Source: Pseudidiomarina halophila
GTDB lineage: Bacteria > Pseudomonadota > Gammaproteobacteria > Enterobacterales > Alteromonadaceae
Direction of reading: 5' to 3'
Assembly: GCF_003987215.1 (NCBI RefSeq)
Contig: NZ_PIPW01000001.1
Coordinates: 1 to 64,000, forward strand
Length of the DNA: 64,000 nucleotides
Part shown: piece after piece, positions 1 through 7,370 of the stretch
Position numbering within the stretch: the first letter of the stretch is position 1
Layout: every line of letters begins with the position of its first letter
Made by a program: the position numbers and the translations under genes
Notes under the pieces: model-generated
Database searches by the model: none
What the model was told of the DNA's origin: nothing
The model's input: only the letters and a program-made list of their open reading frames with translations

Positions 1-142
1 CGTATTTAGCACGCCAGTCGTAAAGTGACTTTACGGAAATGCCCAGACGATTAGCGACGTCATAAACAGAGTGCCCGCGCTCGGTGACCTGCTTGACGGC
101 TTCAACTTTAAATTCTTCGGTATACCGTTTGCCTTTGCTCAT
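1..142 (-). CDS. IS3-family transposase OrfA, N-terminal part
   Basis: Reading leftwards from an ATG at 140-142 gives about 47 residues starting MSKGKRYTEEFKVEAVKQV and continuing into a helix-turn-helix stretch (VYDVANRLGISVKSLYDW). That pattern is typical of OrfA of IS3-family elements, the DNA-binding protein that recognises the terminal repeats and is normally fused to the OrfB integrase by programmed frameshifting. An AGAGG ribosome site lies a few bases before the ATG. The gene runs off the left edge, so completeness and activity cannot be judged. Confidence 0.8.
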   Translation of the reverse strand, partial: MSKGKRYTEEFKVEAVKQVTERGHSVYDVANRLGISVKSLYDWRAKY

Positions 143-270
143 AAACACCTCTAGTTTTAGTTACATTGTAACTGTTAAAAGTGTCTAGCAAAGTCTGGGA
201 CGTCCATAAACACCTCTAGTTTTAGTTACATTGTAACTGTTAAAAGTGTCTAGCAAAGTCTGGGACGTCC
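141..270. repeat. 65-bp perfect tandem duplication at the IS end
   Basis: Bases 141-205 and 206-270 are identical as far as can be read by eye. Each unit carries the untranslated leader of the transposase gene and the terminal repeat of the element, so the IS has two copies of its end in tandem. A weaker look-alike of the terminal motif (ctagacattctgggacccc) occurs at about 429-447. Confidence 0.9.
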
Positions 271-281
271 ATATTTTGGAA

Positions 282-395
282 ATGATGCCTAATTCACAGT
301 CTGATATTATCGCTTTGAGAGAGATAAATGTTCATTTAGAGCAGCCAACTATACTTGACGAAGTTCTGGCGCGATATGAGTATTTACGAAACTAG
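282..395 (+). pseudogene. Possible 3' fragment of a gene cut by the IS
   Basis: Directly outside the IS boundary an open frame runs to a TAG at 393-395, encoding about 37 residues (MMPNSQSDIIALREINVHL and onward to YEYLRN). The frame continues upstream into the IS without a stop, as expected for the tail of a gene whose 5' part was lost. I do not recognise the family, and the call rests only on position and on the protein-like composition. Confidence 0.3.
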
Positions 396-461
396 ATTCT
401 TAAATTTAACTGAACTTACCGCTCTTTTACTAGACATTCTGGGACCCCAAAACCGTTTGAT

Positions 462-1796
462 TTATCCTGACGGAATTTTTCCAGTTGTAGTTGCTCCGGC
501 TTCCGGAGCGCTTACAGTATTTTTATTGAAGCTTTGCCCGAGTCTATATAGTGTCAAAGCATAGATTACTCCAACCAAATGGCTCGGCTGTCCGCTAACA
601 AAAGCATGCCCAGCAAATATGCCGTGGCCAAGATAGATAGCGAGACCGAGGTTTAGTGCAAAATGCTCTACCGTTGGGCGTCGCACAAAAAGAATGATAC
701 TAAAGAGAATAAATAAGCAATGCATTGAGAAAAGTGTTACAGCATAAGGGACACCATAATGACCGACCGCATCGAACCATTCTTGTTCAATTTCACGATA
801 AACACTGAACGAACCTTTATTGTTATCAACAAGGTAATACTCTCGTCCGATACCCTCATATAAGGCTGCACCGTCTCCGGTCAGATAGATTTCTGAAGTA
901 TAATTCTCAAGGTTTCTCTTATACGATTCGACAAGTCGCATTCGCGGGCTTGCCCCGCCAATTATCTGTTCGGCTTGTTCTATTTGAAACTTGAAGTCAT
1001 CGAAATTTGCCTGGACATAGATGGCAGCGCCAGTGAAGCTACTCAGAATCAGCGACATAACGCTCCATTTGAGTAATCGTTCTTTAAAGCCTACCGCTCG
1101 AGAAAACAAAACTATTATTATCGCAAAACATGCGGCCGTCACGGAGCTCGCTGCCCATCCCGCTTTCGTACCGAGTAAGGTGACTGCTAAGAAGCACGCA
1201 CCTACACGAAGCAAGTTCCAGAAACTTAGCCGGTAAAATAATTGGGAAAATAACACAGCTAAACTAATTAGAACCGCTAAACCGATGTCATTTCCTCCAA
1301 CAAAGAATGATTTTATACCGAAGGCATAATCGCCATAGCTTTCATACCCTAATCCAGTAAAAAATGAAAACAACATAACTACACTAAATATCACTCCGTA
1401 GTGAGCGATGCCTTTGATAAGTAGCGTAGTTTTATCACCGTAGTGGTTAAGCAATGCAAGCGTTGAAAGTAAGATGGCAAAAGGGTAAAGCCTGCGTAAT
1501 AAATGTGTGATGTCCTTAGTCAGTAAAACATTTCCATCTGGATAGGTGGATATCAAAAGCATTAGTCCCCATATTAAAATTAAACTTTTAATTATCCAGG
1601 GAACTGGACCTGCTAGTGTATATGCAAAGTAGAGTCCGATAAAAAGAAGAATAGTGCGGTAAATGAAGCTCACTCGTAGGAAGTCAAGGCCAAAAAATGA
1701 AAGAACCCCATAGGCCGCGTCAAACCAAATTACCGGAAAAATCAGTAACGCAGCAAGTAGCCAGCCTAGCTGTGGTTTACTCAGAGCAACTTTCAT
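462..1796 (-). CDS. O-antigen polymerase/ligase family membrane protein
   Basis: A 444-residue, very hydrophobic protein with about ten predicted membrane segments and one large hydrophilic loop at about residues 265-345, the layout of the Wzy/WaaL (Wzy_C) superfamily. These inner-membrane enzymes polymerise repeat units or ligate polysaccharide to lipid A core in the periplasm. Its ATG overlaps the stop of the upstream Wzz-like gene (ATGA), so translation is probably coupled. It is the last gene of a leftward trio with two chain-length determinants, which favours a polymerase role, but sequence alone does not separate polymerase from ligase. The C-terminal tail after the last membrane segment is short and polar. 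Confidence 0.75.
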   Translation of the reverse strand: MKVALSKPQLGWLLAALLIFPVIWFDAAYGVLSFFGLDFLRVSFIYRTILLFIGLYFAYTLAGPVPWIIKSLILIWGLMLLISTYPDGNVLLTKDITHLLRRLYPFAILLSTLALLNHYGDKTTLLIKGIAHYGVIFSVVMLFSFFTGLGYESYGDYAFGIKSFFVGGNDIGLAVLISLAVLFSQLFYRLSFWNLLRVGACFLAVTLLGTKAGWAASSVTAACFAIIIVLFSRAVGFKERLLKWSVMSLILSSFTGAAIYVQANFDDFKFQIEQAEQIIGGASPRMRLVESYKRNLENYTSEIYLTGDGAALYEGIGREYYLVDNNKGSFSVYREIEQEWFDAVGHYGVPYAVTLFSMHCLFILFSIILFVRRPTVEHFALNLGLAIYLGHGIFAGHAFVSGQPSHLVGVIYALTLYRLGQSFNKNTVSAPEAGATTTGKIPSG

Positions 1797-2599
1797 GTGG
1801 ATTTCTCAACTTTCCGCAATAAATAGAGATTGAGTCCTGTTACACCGATGATAATCCAGAAAACAAGAAATGTGACTATAACCCAATTCTTCTTTGGATA
1901 GACTGGCCCCGTATTCACTTCAATGCCGGTAATTATATTTATTAGCGAAAAATTCTTACTCGTAATTAACTTCAGACGAGTTTCGGCAATAGTTAATTGG
2001 TATGCAATAATTTTACTAAAATCTTCAATGTGGTCTTCGTTTAATAATTCTTTAAGAATTATTATCTGAAATTTTAGGTCCTCGCTAATTTCTTTTAACA
2101 GAGACTGTTCCAAAGATTCGAGGATGGTTGTTAGCTCGTCTTTAATATTAGAGAGTTGGTAGCTATGCCAGTGAATTATATGTGATTCGTCATATTCAAA
2201 TCGATAATAATGCAAGTACTTCCGCGTAAACATCTCGAAGTCTGTATAAGAATCAAAAGTGCTTCTTACATTTTTTTGTTTTCTATAGAGCTCGTCAGAA
2301 ACCAGTGAAGCAAATTTAGGGCTGCTGGCATAAAAAGCAACCCTAACTTCAGGGCGGCGGGTCAATGCCTTTGACGCGTACGCAGAGTTTATTCCTAATA
2401 CTGTATCATCGACCTCGCGTAAAATCCCTTGTTGGTATACAGCTGGGTTTAACGTAAAAAGTACGCTAGCTCGGTAAATTTTTGGTAAGTGTGATGCATA
2501 GAAATAAGCGAGTACTATACCGCTACCAAAGTAAATCAAGAGTAATAACCAGTGCCTACTGAGCCACCTGAGATAATCAGTGATCGCTAGCTTATTCAT
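1793..2599 (-). CDS. Wzz-like polysaccharide co-polymerase (second of two)
   Basis: About 268 residues from an ATG (2597-2599) embedded in the stop region of the upstream gene; a longer frame to 2635 would overlap that gene more deeply and lacks a better start. A membrane segment near residues 18-38 (LLLLIYFGSGIVLAYFYA) is followed by a periplasmic, helix-rich region and a second membrane segment near the C-terminus (VIVTFLVFWIIIGVTGLNLY). That two-anchor topology, and its place between another Wzz-like protein and a Wzy-like protein, identify a chain-length regulator of the PCP class. Similarity is topological more than motif-based, so it may be a divergent partner of the upstream Wzz. Confidence 0.65.
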   Translation of the reverse strand: MNKLAITDYLRWLSRHWLLLLIYFGSGIVLAYFYASHLPKIYRASVLFTLNPAVYQQGILREVDDTVLGINSAYASKALTRRPEVRVAFYASSPKFASLVSDELYRKQKNVRSTFDSYTDFEMFTRKYLHYYRFEYDESHIIHWHSYQLSNIKDELTTILESLEQSLLKEISEDLKFQIIILKELLNEDHIEDFSKIIAYQLTIAETRLKLITSKNFSLINIITGIEVNTGPVYPKKNWVIVTFLVFWIIIGVTGLNLYLLRKVEKST

Positions 2600-3488
2600 T
2601 AGCAACGCGGTATGAGTGCAGAATATTTGTTGCAAGCATTAGAAATGTACCGATTATGGTTCCAATTATAAACCATACTAGAGCACCAAAGCCTGCGGGT
2701 TTGTGAGGAACCACAACCGGATCAATAATTTCATATACATAATCTTTGTTTGCTTCCACCAGCATCTGGCGCTTGAACTGCTCTTGTAACAGATAAAGCA
2801 ATGACTCTCTAACTTCTGTATGCTGTGCTTCATTAGCAACGCTCGTCAAGTAATCGACTTGCCGAGTAATCTTTTCTTTGTCTCTTGCACGCATATATCT
2901 GTTGATTTCTTCAACGATAATTTCAACAAGTTGAGTAGCAAACAAAGGGTCAACATGCTTTACAGATAAATTTAAAATGCGCGTCGTACGATCGTTATCC
3001 AAAATAATAATGTCATTAAGTGGTCCATAGCCGTACCAAGTCTCGGGTTTGGGCTCAATATGCCAAGTATTACTTTCCGGGTCATAAATTTCCAGGTCGT
3101 AGATGGGACGTTGCGCACTTTTATCCCAGCCTTCAACTGCGAGTAGATTAGGTAAAAGGTTGTACTTTTCGATGAGCAAGCTTTTGAATGTTCTTGACTC
3201 GATAACTTTTATAGCAAGCTGGGTATTGTTCAGGCGTAAGCCTCCGACGTCGATGCCAGCGAGTCCCGCGAAGCCTGACAAACCACCAGCCAGCTCAGCT
3301 AAACCACCTGTTCTCTCCTCACTCGGAGCAAGGACTGTAGAAGCTTCGTACTCAGTTGGTAAATAAGCACGTACACTGGCGAATACCAATCCTAAGAAGA
3401 GTGGGAGGGTAAGCCACCACCATTTTAATGCTTTTGCGCTCGCAGTAAGTTGCTCACTAGAAAAGATTATTAGGGGCTTTTGGCTCAT
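2592..3488 (-). CDS. Wzz-type chain-length determinant protein
   Basis: A 298-residue inner-membrane protein. An N-terminal membrane helix (WWWLTLPLFLGLVFASVRAY, about 24-43) is followed by the Wzz-domain pattern in which the chain is said to have been strained (YEASTVLAPSE) and a periplasmic coiled-coil region, then a second helix near the C-terminus preceded by the usual proline-rich turn (PVVVPHKPAGFGALVW). Wzz proteins set the modal length of Wzy-made polymers. It is the first gene of the leftward trio; a 384-bp gap upstream separates it from the divergent ugd. Confidence 0.85.
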   Translation of the reverse strand: MSQKPLIIFSSEQLTASAKALKWWWLTLPLFLGLVFASVRAYLPTEYEASTVLAPSEERTGGLAELAGGLSGFAGLAGIDVGGLRLNNTQLAIKVIESRTFKSLLIEKYNLLPNLLAVEGWDKSAQRPIYDLEIYDPESNTWHIEPKPETWYGYGPLNDIIILDNDRTTRILNLSVKHVDPLFATQLVEIIVEEINRYMRARDKEKITRQVDYLTSVANEAQHTEVRESLLYLLQEQFKRQMLVEANKDYVYEIIDPVVVPHKPAGFGALVWFIIGTIIGTFLMLATNILHSYRVANE

Positions 3489-3872
3489 GTTTGGTCCTAT
3501 TTGTTTCGAGTGATGCCGATTTTAGCGAAAGCTCGCTCGATTTACTAACGGCAATTACCAAAGAACTGTAAATTTTGCAATTCTCAGCTGTTGAAATTCC
3601 TCAGTATCGTAAATTATATGTTATTACCGAGCCTGATTCGAGCCGGGAATGCTTAGCAATGACATCTCGTGGGCGAGCGGTCGGTGCATCTATTTTGACT
3701 CTATTAACGCATTAGCGACCAAGGTCTGCGGGGCCATTGATGATGGCGAGAAAGAACTCGGTTGGATACAGTCAAAATTCGGAATAAAAATACCTGCTCC
3801 TCACGTTATTTATTCTGCATTTCAATGGTGCTAGGATACGCGACACTAGTCACGTAGGGATGTAGTGAAAGA
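3489..3872. other. 384-bp intergenic region between divergent polysaccharide operons
   Basis: This gap separates the leftward wzz/wzy trio from rightward ugd and must contain promoters for both, though no strong -35/-10 pair stands out by eye. An open stretch ending in a TAG at about 3714 reads like coding sequence (MTSRGRAVGASILTLLTH) but I recognise no family, and a 61-residue frame at 3649-3834 has no ribosome site. Either could be a decayed gene. Confidence 0.4.
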
Positions 3873-5042
3873 ATGAAAACAATAGTTGTGGCGGGGGCCG
3901 GTTATGTGGGGCTGGCCAACGCAGTCTTGCTTGCGCAAAATCACAAAGTGATCGTTGTTGATATTAACGCGCAACGTGTTGAGGCGATTAATGCCAGACA
4001 GAGCCCAATTGGCGATGCTGATATTCAACACTTTTTAACTGAGAAAGCACTCAATCTAAGTGCTACCCTGGATGCGAAAAGTGCTTATAGTCAGGCCGAC
4101 TGGGTTTTTGTGGCAACGCCGACAAACTATGATACCGAAACGAACCAGTTTGATACGAGTTCGGTTGATGCTATTCTCGAAACTGTCCATGCGGTAAATC
4201 CTGATGTTCCTGTTGTGATTCGGTCAACTATTCCGGTCGGCTACACCGAGCGGGTTCGTGATAACTATTTGAAGGATTCTATCTTCTTCGCGCCTGAGTT
4301 TTTGCGCGAAGGAAAGGCTCTTTATGACAATTTGTACCCGTCTCGGATTGTTGTGGGTGATCATTCAGAGCGAGGCCATGAGTTTGCTCAGTTAATGGTG
4401 GAAGGTGCCGTCAAGAAAGACGTGTCGGTGCAGTTTACTGGTGCAACCGAAGCCGAAGCCATTAAGCTATTTGCGAATACTTATTTAGCCATGCGCGTCG
4501 CGTTTTTCAATGAACTTGATACTTATGCTTCGCACCATGAACTCAATACCCGCGAAATTATTGAAGGGGTATGTTCAGACCCGCGGATCGGCTCGCACTA
4601 CAACAATCCAAGCTTCGGCTACGGCGGCTACTGTTTGCCAAAGGATACGCGCCAACTGCTGGCCAATTACGACAATGTTCCGCAAGTCATTATCGGTGCG
4701 ATCGTCGCGGCGAATAAGACGCGGAAAGACTTTATCGCTGACGAAATTATCAAGCGTTCGCCAAAAGTTGTGGGTATTTATCGTTTGGTGATGAAATCAG
4801 GCTCAGATAATTTCCGTGCGTCGGCGATTCAAGGCATTATGCGGCGCTTATCGGCAAAAAATATTGAGCTTGTGATCTATGAGCCAACCTGCACTGAAGA
4901 GACGTTTTTAGATTGTAAAGTCCTGAGAAGTCTTCAGGAGTTTAAACAAAACTCAGATATAATTGTCAGCAACCGTTACGCGAAAGAGTTGCAAGACGTC
5001 GAGCATAAAGTCTACACCAGAGACGTATTCAACATTGATTGA
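3873..5042 (+). CDS. ugd: UDP-glucose 6-dehydrogenase
   Basis: A 389-residue cytoplasmic NAD-dependent enzyme that oxidises UDP-glucose to UDP-glucuronate, a precursor of acidic polysaccharides. Seen: the N-terminal Rossmann motif (VAGAGYVGLANAVLLAQ), the central EFLREGKALYDNLYPSRIVVG segment split over the NAD domain and linker, and the active-site cysteine in GYGGYCLPKDTRQL. The length matches the Ugd/KfiD type of Enterobacteria. The C-terminus ends in the typical HKVYTRDVF. It opens the rightward exopolysaccharide cluster; a relic of a second ugd lies at 6129-6233. Confidence 0.95.
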   Translation: MKTIVVAGAGYVGLANAVLLAQNHKVIVVDINAQRVEAINARQSPIGDADIQHFLTEKALNLSATLDAKSAYSQADWVFVATPTNYDTETNQFDTSSVDAILETVHAVNPDVPVVIRSTIPVGYTERVRDNYLKDSIFFAPEFLREGKALYDNLYPSRIVVGDHSERGHEFAQLMVEGAVKKDVSVQFTGATEAEAIKLFANTYLAMRVAFFNELDTYASHHELNTREIIEGVCSDPRIGSHYNNPSFGYGGYCLPKDTRQLLANYDNVPQVIIGAIVAANKTRKDFIADEIIKRSPKVVGIYRLVMKSGSDNFRASAIQGIMRRLSAKNIELVIYEPTCTEETFLDCKVLRSLQEFKQNSDIIVSNRYAKELQDVEHKVYTRDVFNID

Positions 5043-5087
5043 AGGCACCATCGGGTTGTTTCCTGTTTTTATTGAGAATCTACAAGA

Positions 5088-6020
5088 ATGACGCTGCACT
5101 TTTCGGTCATCATTCCAACATACAACGTGGCGGACTACATCACGGCTACGCTCGATTCGTTGGCGAATCAGTCATTACTTCCAACGGAAATTATTGTTGT
5201 TGATGACGGTAGTACAGACAATACGGTCGAGTTAGTTCGGCAGCACCCGCTTATTGAACGTATCACCATTGTGGAGCAGGAAAACCAAGGGCAGGGCGTT
5301 GCCCGGAATCATGGCGTCACACTAGCGACAGGTGACTATATTTATTTTCTGGACTCTGACGATTTATTGACTGACAATTTCGTCGCTGAAATTGCCGACG
5401 CAGTAGCAGAAAATAACGCGCCGGATCTAATGTTCTTTTCGGGCCGCGAGTTTCAAGACGCAGCTTATTCTGGAAGTGCGTTTAACCCAACGAATTATTT
5501 ACGGCCTTATGAAACAGCATGGCGTTCGCAAGAAGCTTTTTTCGCTGATTTACTAAAGGTCCCTGATCTATCTTGCAGCCCTTGCTTGTACGTAAGTAAG
5601 CGTTCGCTCTGGCAAGGTCAAAAGCTATCGTTCAATGAGTTTTATCACGAGGACGAGGAGCTTTTCTATCGTCTGATCTTCGCTGCTCAGTCTTATTATA
5701 TGACTCAGGACGTTTACTTCCTGCGGCGGCTACGCGATGGCTCGACCATGTCCGGTAAGAAACAGCCGAAACACGCATTGGGGCTACATGCGTTGCTGCA
5801 GTCCCTGGTGGCAATGGCGGCGGCAAACCGTGATAAGCCTTTGCGTATGCGGTTGATCCGCAGACGCATACGCCGCTTCGCGGCAAGTTATATCTTCTGT
5901 TGTCGGTTGGCGAAGGTTCCGGTGGACTTGCGGCTGGTTTCACGAGCCGCGCGGGAACTTCGCCATATCCGCGGGCATCTATCTATCGTTCGTGCCCTGT
6001 TAGGGTTGGGGACTTTGTAA
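5088..6020 (+). CDS. GT2-family glycosyltransferase
   Basis: A 310-residue protein with a GT-A fold at its N-terminus: FSVIIPTYNVADYI at the start, the nucleotide-binding VVDDGSTDNT, and the metal-binding YFLDSDD. These features mark inverting family 2 transferases that add a sugar from a nucleotide donor to a lipid-linked acceptor at the inner face of the membrane. HEDEELFYRLIF at about residue 185 supplies the usual catalytic-base region. The C-terminal 60 residues are rich in arginine, which suits membrane association. Donor and acceptor cannot be told. It follows ugd by 45 bp and probably shares its transcript. Confidence 0.85.
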   Translation: MTLHFSVIIPTYNVADYITATLDSLANQSLLPTEIIVVDDGSTDNTVELVRQHPLIERITIVEQENQGQGVARNHGVTLATGDYIYFLDSDDLLTDNFVAEIADAVAENNAPDLMFFSGREFQDAAYSGSAFNPTNYLRPYETAWRSQEAFFADLLKVPDLSCSPCLYVSKRSLWQGQKLSFNEFYHEDEELFYRLIFAAQSYYMTQDVYFLRRLRDGSTMSGKKQPKHALGLHALLQSLVAMAAANRDKPLRMRLIRRRIRRFAASYIFCCRLAKVPVDLRLVSRAARELRHIRGHLSIVRALLGLGTL

Positions 6021-6128
6021 CATTTGCACGAGCGCTTTAAGTATTCTAATTTTGGCTATTAAAGTGTGTGCTTTACGTAAATATTTAAGCATCTTTTAGT
6101 GACTTGTGGTAACGTTTCGCAGGTAATT

Positions 6129-6233
6129 ATGTGCGTCATAGCGAACTACAACCGTCAGTCAATGGAACTGATTGATGCAAATCACAAAGTCTATATACGT
6201 GATGTTTTTGGAAGTGAATGGAAATGGAATTAA
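6129..6233 (+). pseudogene. Relic of the C-terminus of a second ugd
   Basis: A short frame ending in TAA at 6231-6233 reads VIANYNRQSMELIDANHKV then YIRDVFGS, which matches the end of UDP-glucose dehydrogenases; the intact Ugd at 3873-5042 ends IVSNRYAKELQDVEHKVYT followed by RDVF. Only the last 30 or so codons remain, directly in front of the WecA-like gene. The simplest reading is that an older ugd stood here and was lost when the present ugd-glycosyltransferase segment arrived. Confidence 0.75.
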
Positions 6234-6238
6234 AGTAA

Positions 6239-7351
6239 ATGAGCATCTTATTGGTGTTAACAATTGCCACACTGCTGTCGAGTGTCTTGTGCAAAATCCT
6301 GATTCCGGTAGCTCAGCGAACTGAACTGCTGGATACGCCTTGTGAGCGAAAGCAGCATACAGGACGGATCCCGTTGGTCGGTGGCTTAGCCGTTTATGGA
6401 ACGATGCTAATCCTCTCTCTGGCTGTGGTACCGGTAAGCCCCGAGTTCCGCTTGTTTCTGGTTGCTTCAAGTTTCATGGTACTTATTGGCGCGCTTGACG
6501 ACCGTTATGATATTGACGCGAGCGTGCGCTTTGTTGCTCAGCTGTTAGCGGCCGCCGTCGTGGTGTTTGGAGCCGATGTACAAATTTCGCAATTGGGCAA
6601 TTTGCTCGGATTTGGCGTTGTGGAACTTGGCGTATTCGCGATGCCCTTTACCTTGCTGGCCATGGTTGCTGCCATGAACGCCTACAACATGATTGATGGT
6701 ATTGATGGCCTGTTAGGTGCGCTGGCAATGGTTGCCTTTGCAGGCATCTTTATTTTAAGTTTATCGGCGGGGCTTGCATTGCCGGCCATGGTTGCGACAA
6801 TTTTGTTTGGCGCGTTGATTCCCTACTTAATAAGGAATGTGGGTGTCAAATCGCGTAATATTCGTAAAATATTTATGGGTGATGCTGGTTCGATGTTGAT
6901 CGGTTTTACCATTGTCTGGATGTTAATCATGCTTACTCATCCGGCACCTTATAAAGAACTTTGGCTGCAGCAAGGTCGCGAAGCGACGGCGATTCGTCCG
7001 GTTGCGGTACTATGGCTTATTGCGTTACCACTTATGGACATGTTAGCTATTTTTGCGCGGCGTGTTCTGAAAGGGCAGTCACCGTTTCAGCCTGATCGGG
7101 AGCATTTGCACCATATTTTTATGCGTGCCGGCTTCAGTTCAAGAGAGGCGCTAGGGGTGATCAGTGCGCTTGCCGCGGGGCTTATGTTCCTTGGCCTTGC
7201 ATTTGAATGGTTCGCTACACCCGAGCCACTTGTTCTGGCCGTATTTGTCGGTATTTTCGTTCTTTACCTGTTGATGCTGAAGAACATCTGGCGCATTGTT
7301 TCATGGGTGCGCAGAAAACGCGAAATTGAACCGGCGGCAAATAATAAATAA
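6239..7351 (+). CDS. WecA-like undecaprenyl-phosphate sugar-1-phosphate transferase
   Basis: A 370-residue polytopic inner-membrane protein of the MraY/WecA family, which starts glycan assembly by moving an N-acetylhexosamine 1-phosphate from its UDP form to undecaprenyl phosphate. Seen: the early loop RKQHTGRIPLVGG, the acidic pair in GALDDRYDID, the NAYNMIDGIDGLLG catalytic segment, MGDAGS, and the DREHLHHIFMRAG histidine loop. The length equals that of Escherichia WecA (367). The ATG at 6239 has only a weak upstream purine run. Whether it serves the exopolysaccharide only or general O-antigen or enterobacterial common antigen synthesis is unclear. Confidence 0.9.
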   Translation: MSILLVLTIATLLSSVLCKILIPVAQRTELLDTPCERKQHTGRIPLVGGLAVYGTMLILSLAVVPVSPEFRLFLVASSFMVLIGALDDRYDIDASVRFVAQLLAAAVVVFGADVQISQLGNLLGFGVVELGVFAMPFTLLAMVAAMNAYNMIDGIDGLLGALAMVAFAGIFILSLSAGLALPAMVATILFGALIPYLIRNVGVKSRNIRKIFMGDAGSMLIGFTIVWMLIMLTHPAPYKELWLQQGREATAIRPVAVLWLIALPLMDMLAIFARRVLKGQSPFQPDREHLHHIFMRAGFSSREALGVISALAAGLMFLGLAFEWFATPEPLVLAVFVGIFVLYLLMLKNIWRIVSWVRRKREIEPAANNK

Positions 7352-7370
7352 TTTAAAGGGGAATACCAGC

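Larger units (their letters stand above)
1..271 (-). mobile_element. IS3-family insertion sequence, one end
   Basis: This is the end of an insertion sequence that continues beyond the left edge. It holds the 5' part of a leftward OrfA gene and, outside it, a terminal sequence that reads leftwards as TGGACGTCCCAGACTTTGC and begins with TG, as IS3-family ends do. The outer boundary is placed at about 271. The terminal sequence is present twice because of a 65-bp tandem duplication. The other end and any target-site duplication lie outside the window, so the exact element cannot be named. Confidence 0.7.

Noticed and set aside
494-510. GCTCCGG..CCGGAGC hairpin as a terminator
   Set aside because: It lies within the last codons of the leftward polymerase gene and has no following T-run in the direction of transcription.
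3649-3834. A 61-codon open frame between wzz and ugd
   Set aside because: It has no ribosome site and no recognisable motif, and the stretch is the shared promoter region of divergent operons. I report it only as part of the intergenic description.
7296-7370. Upstream extension of the SLBB export protein
   Set aside because: It overlaps the end of the WecA-like gene and gives a charged stretch in front of the signal peptide; the GTG at 7371 has a good ribosome site.
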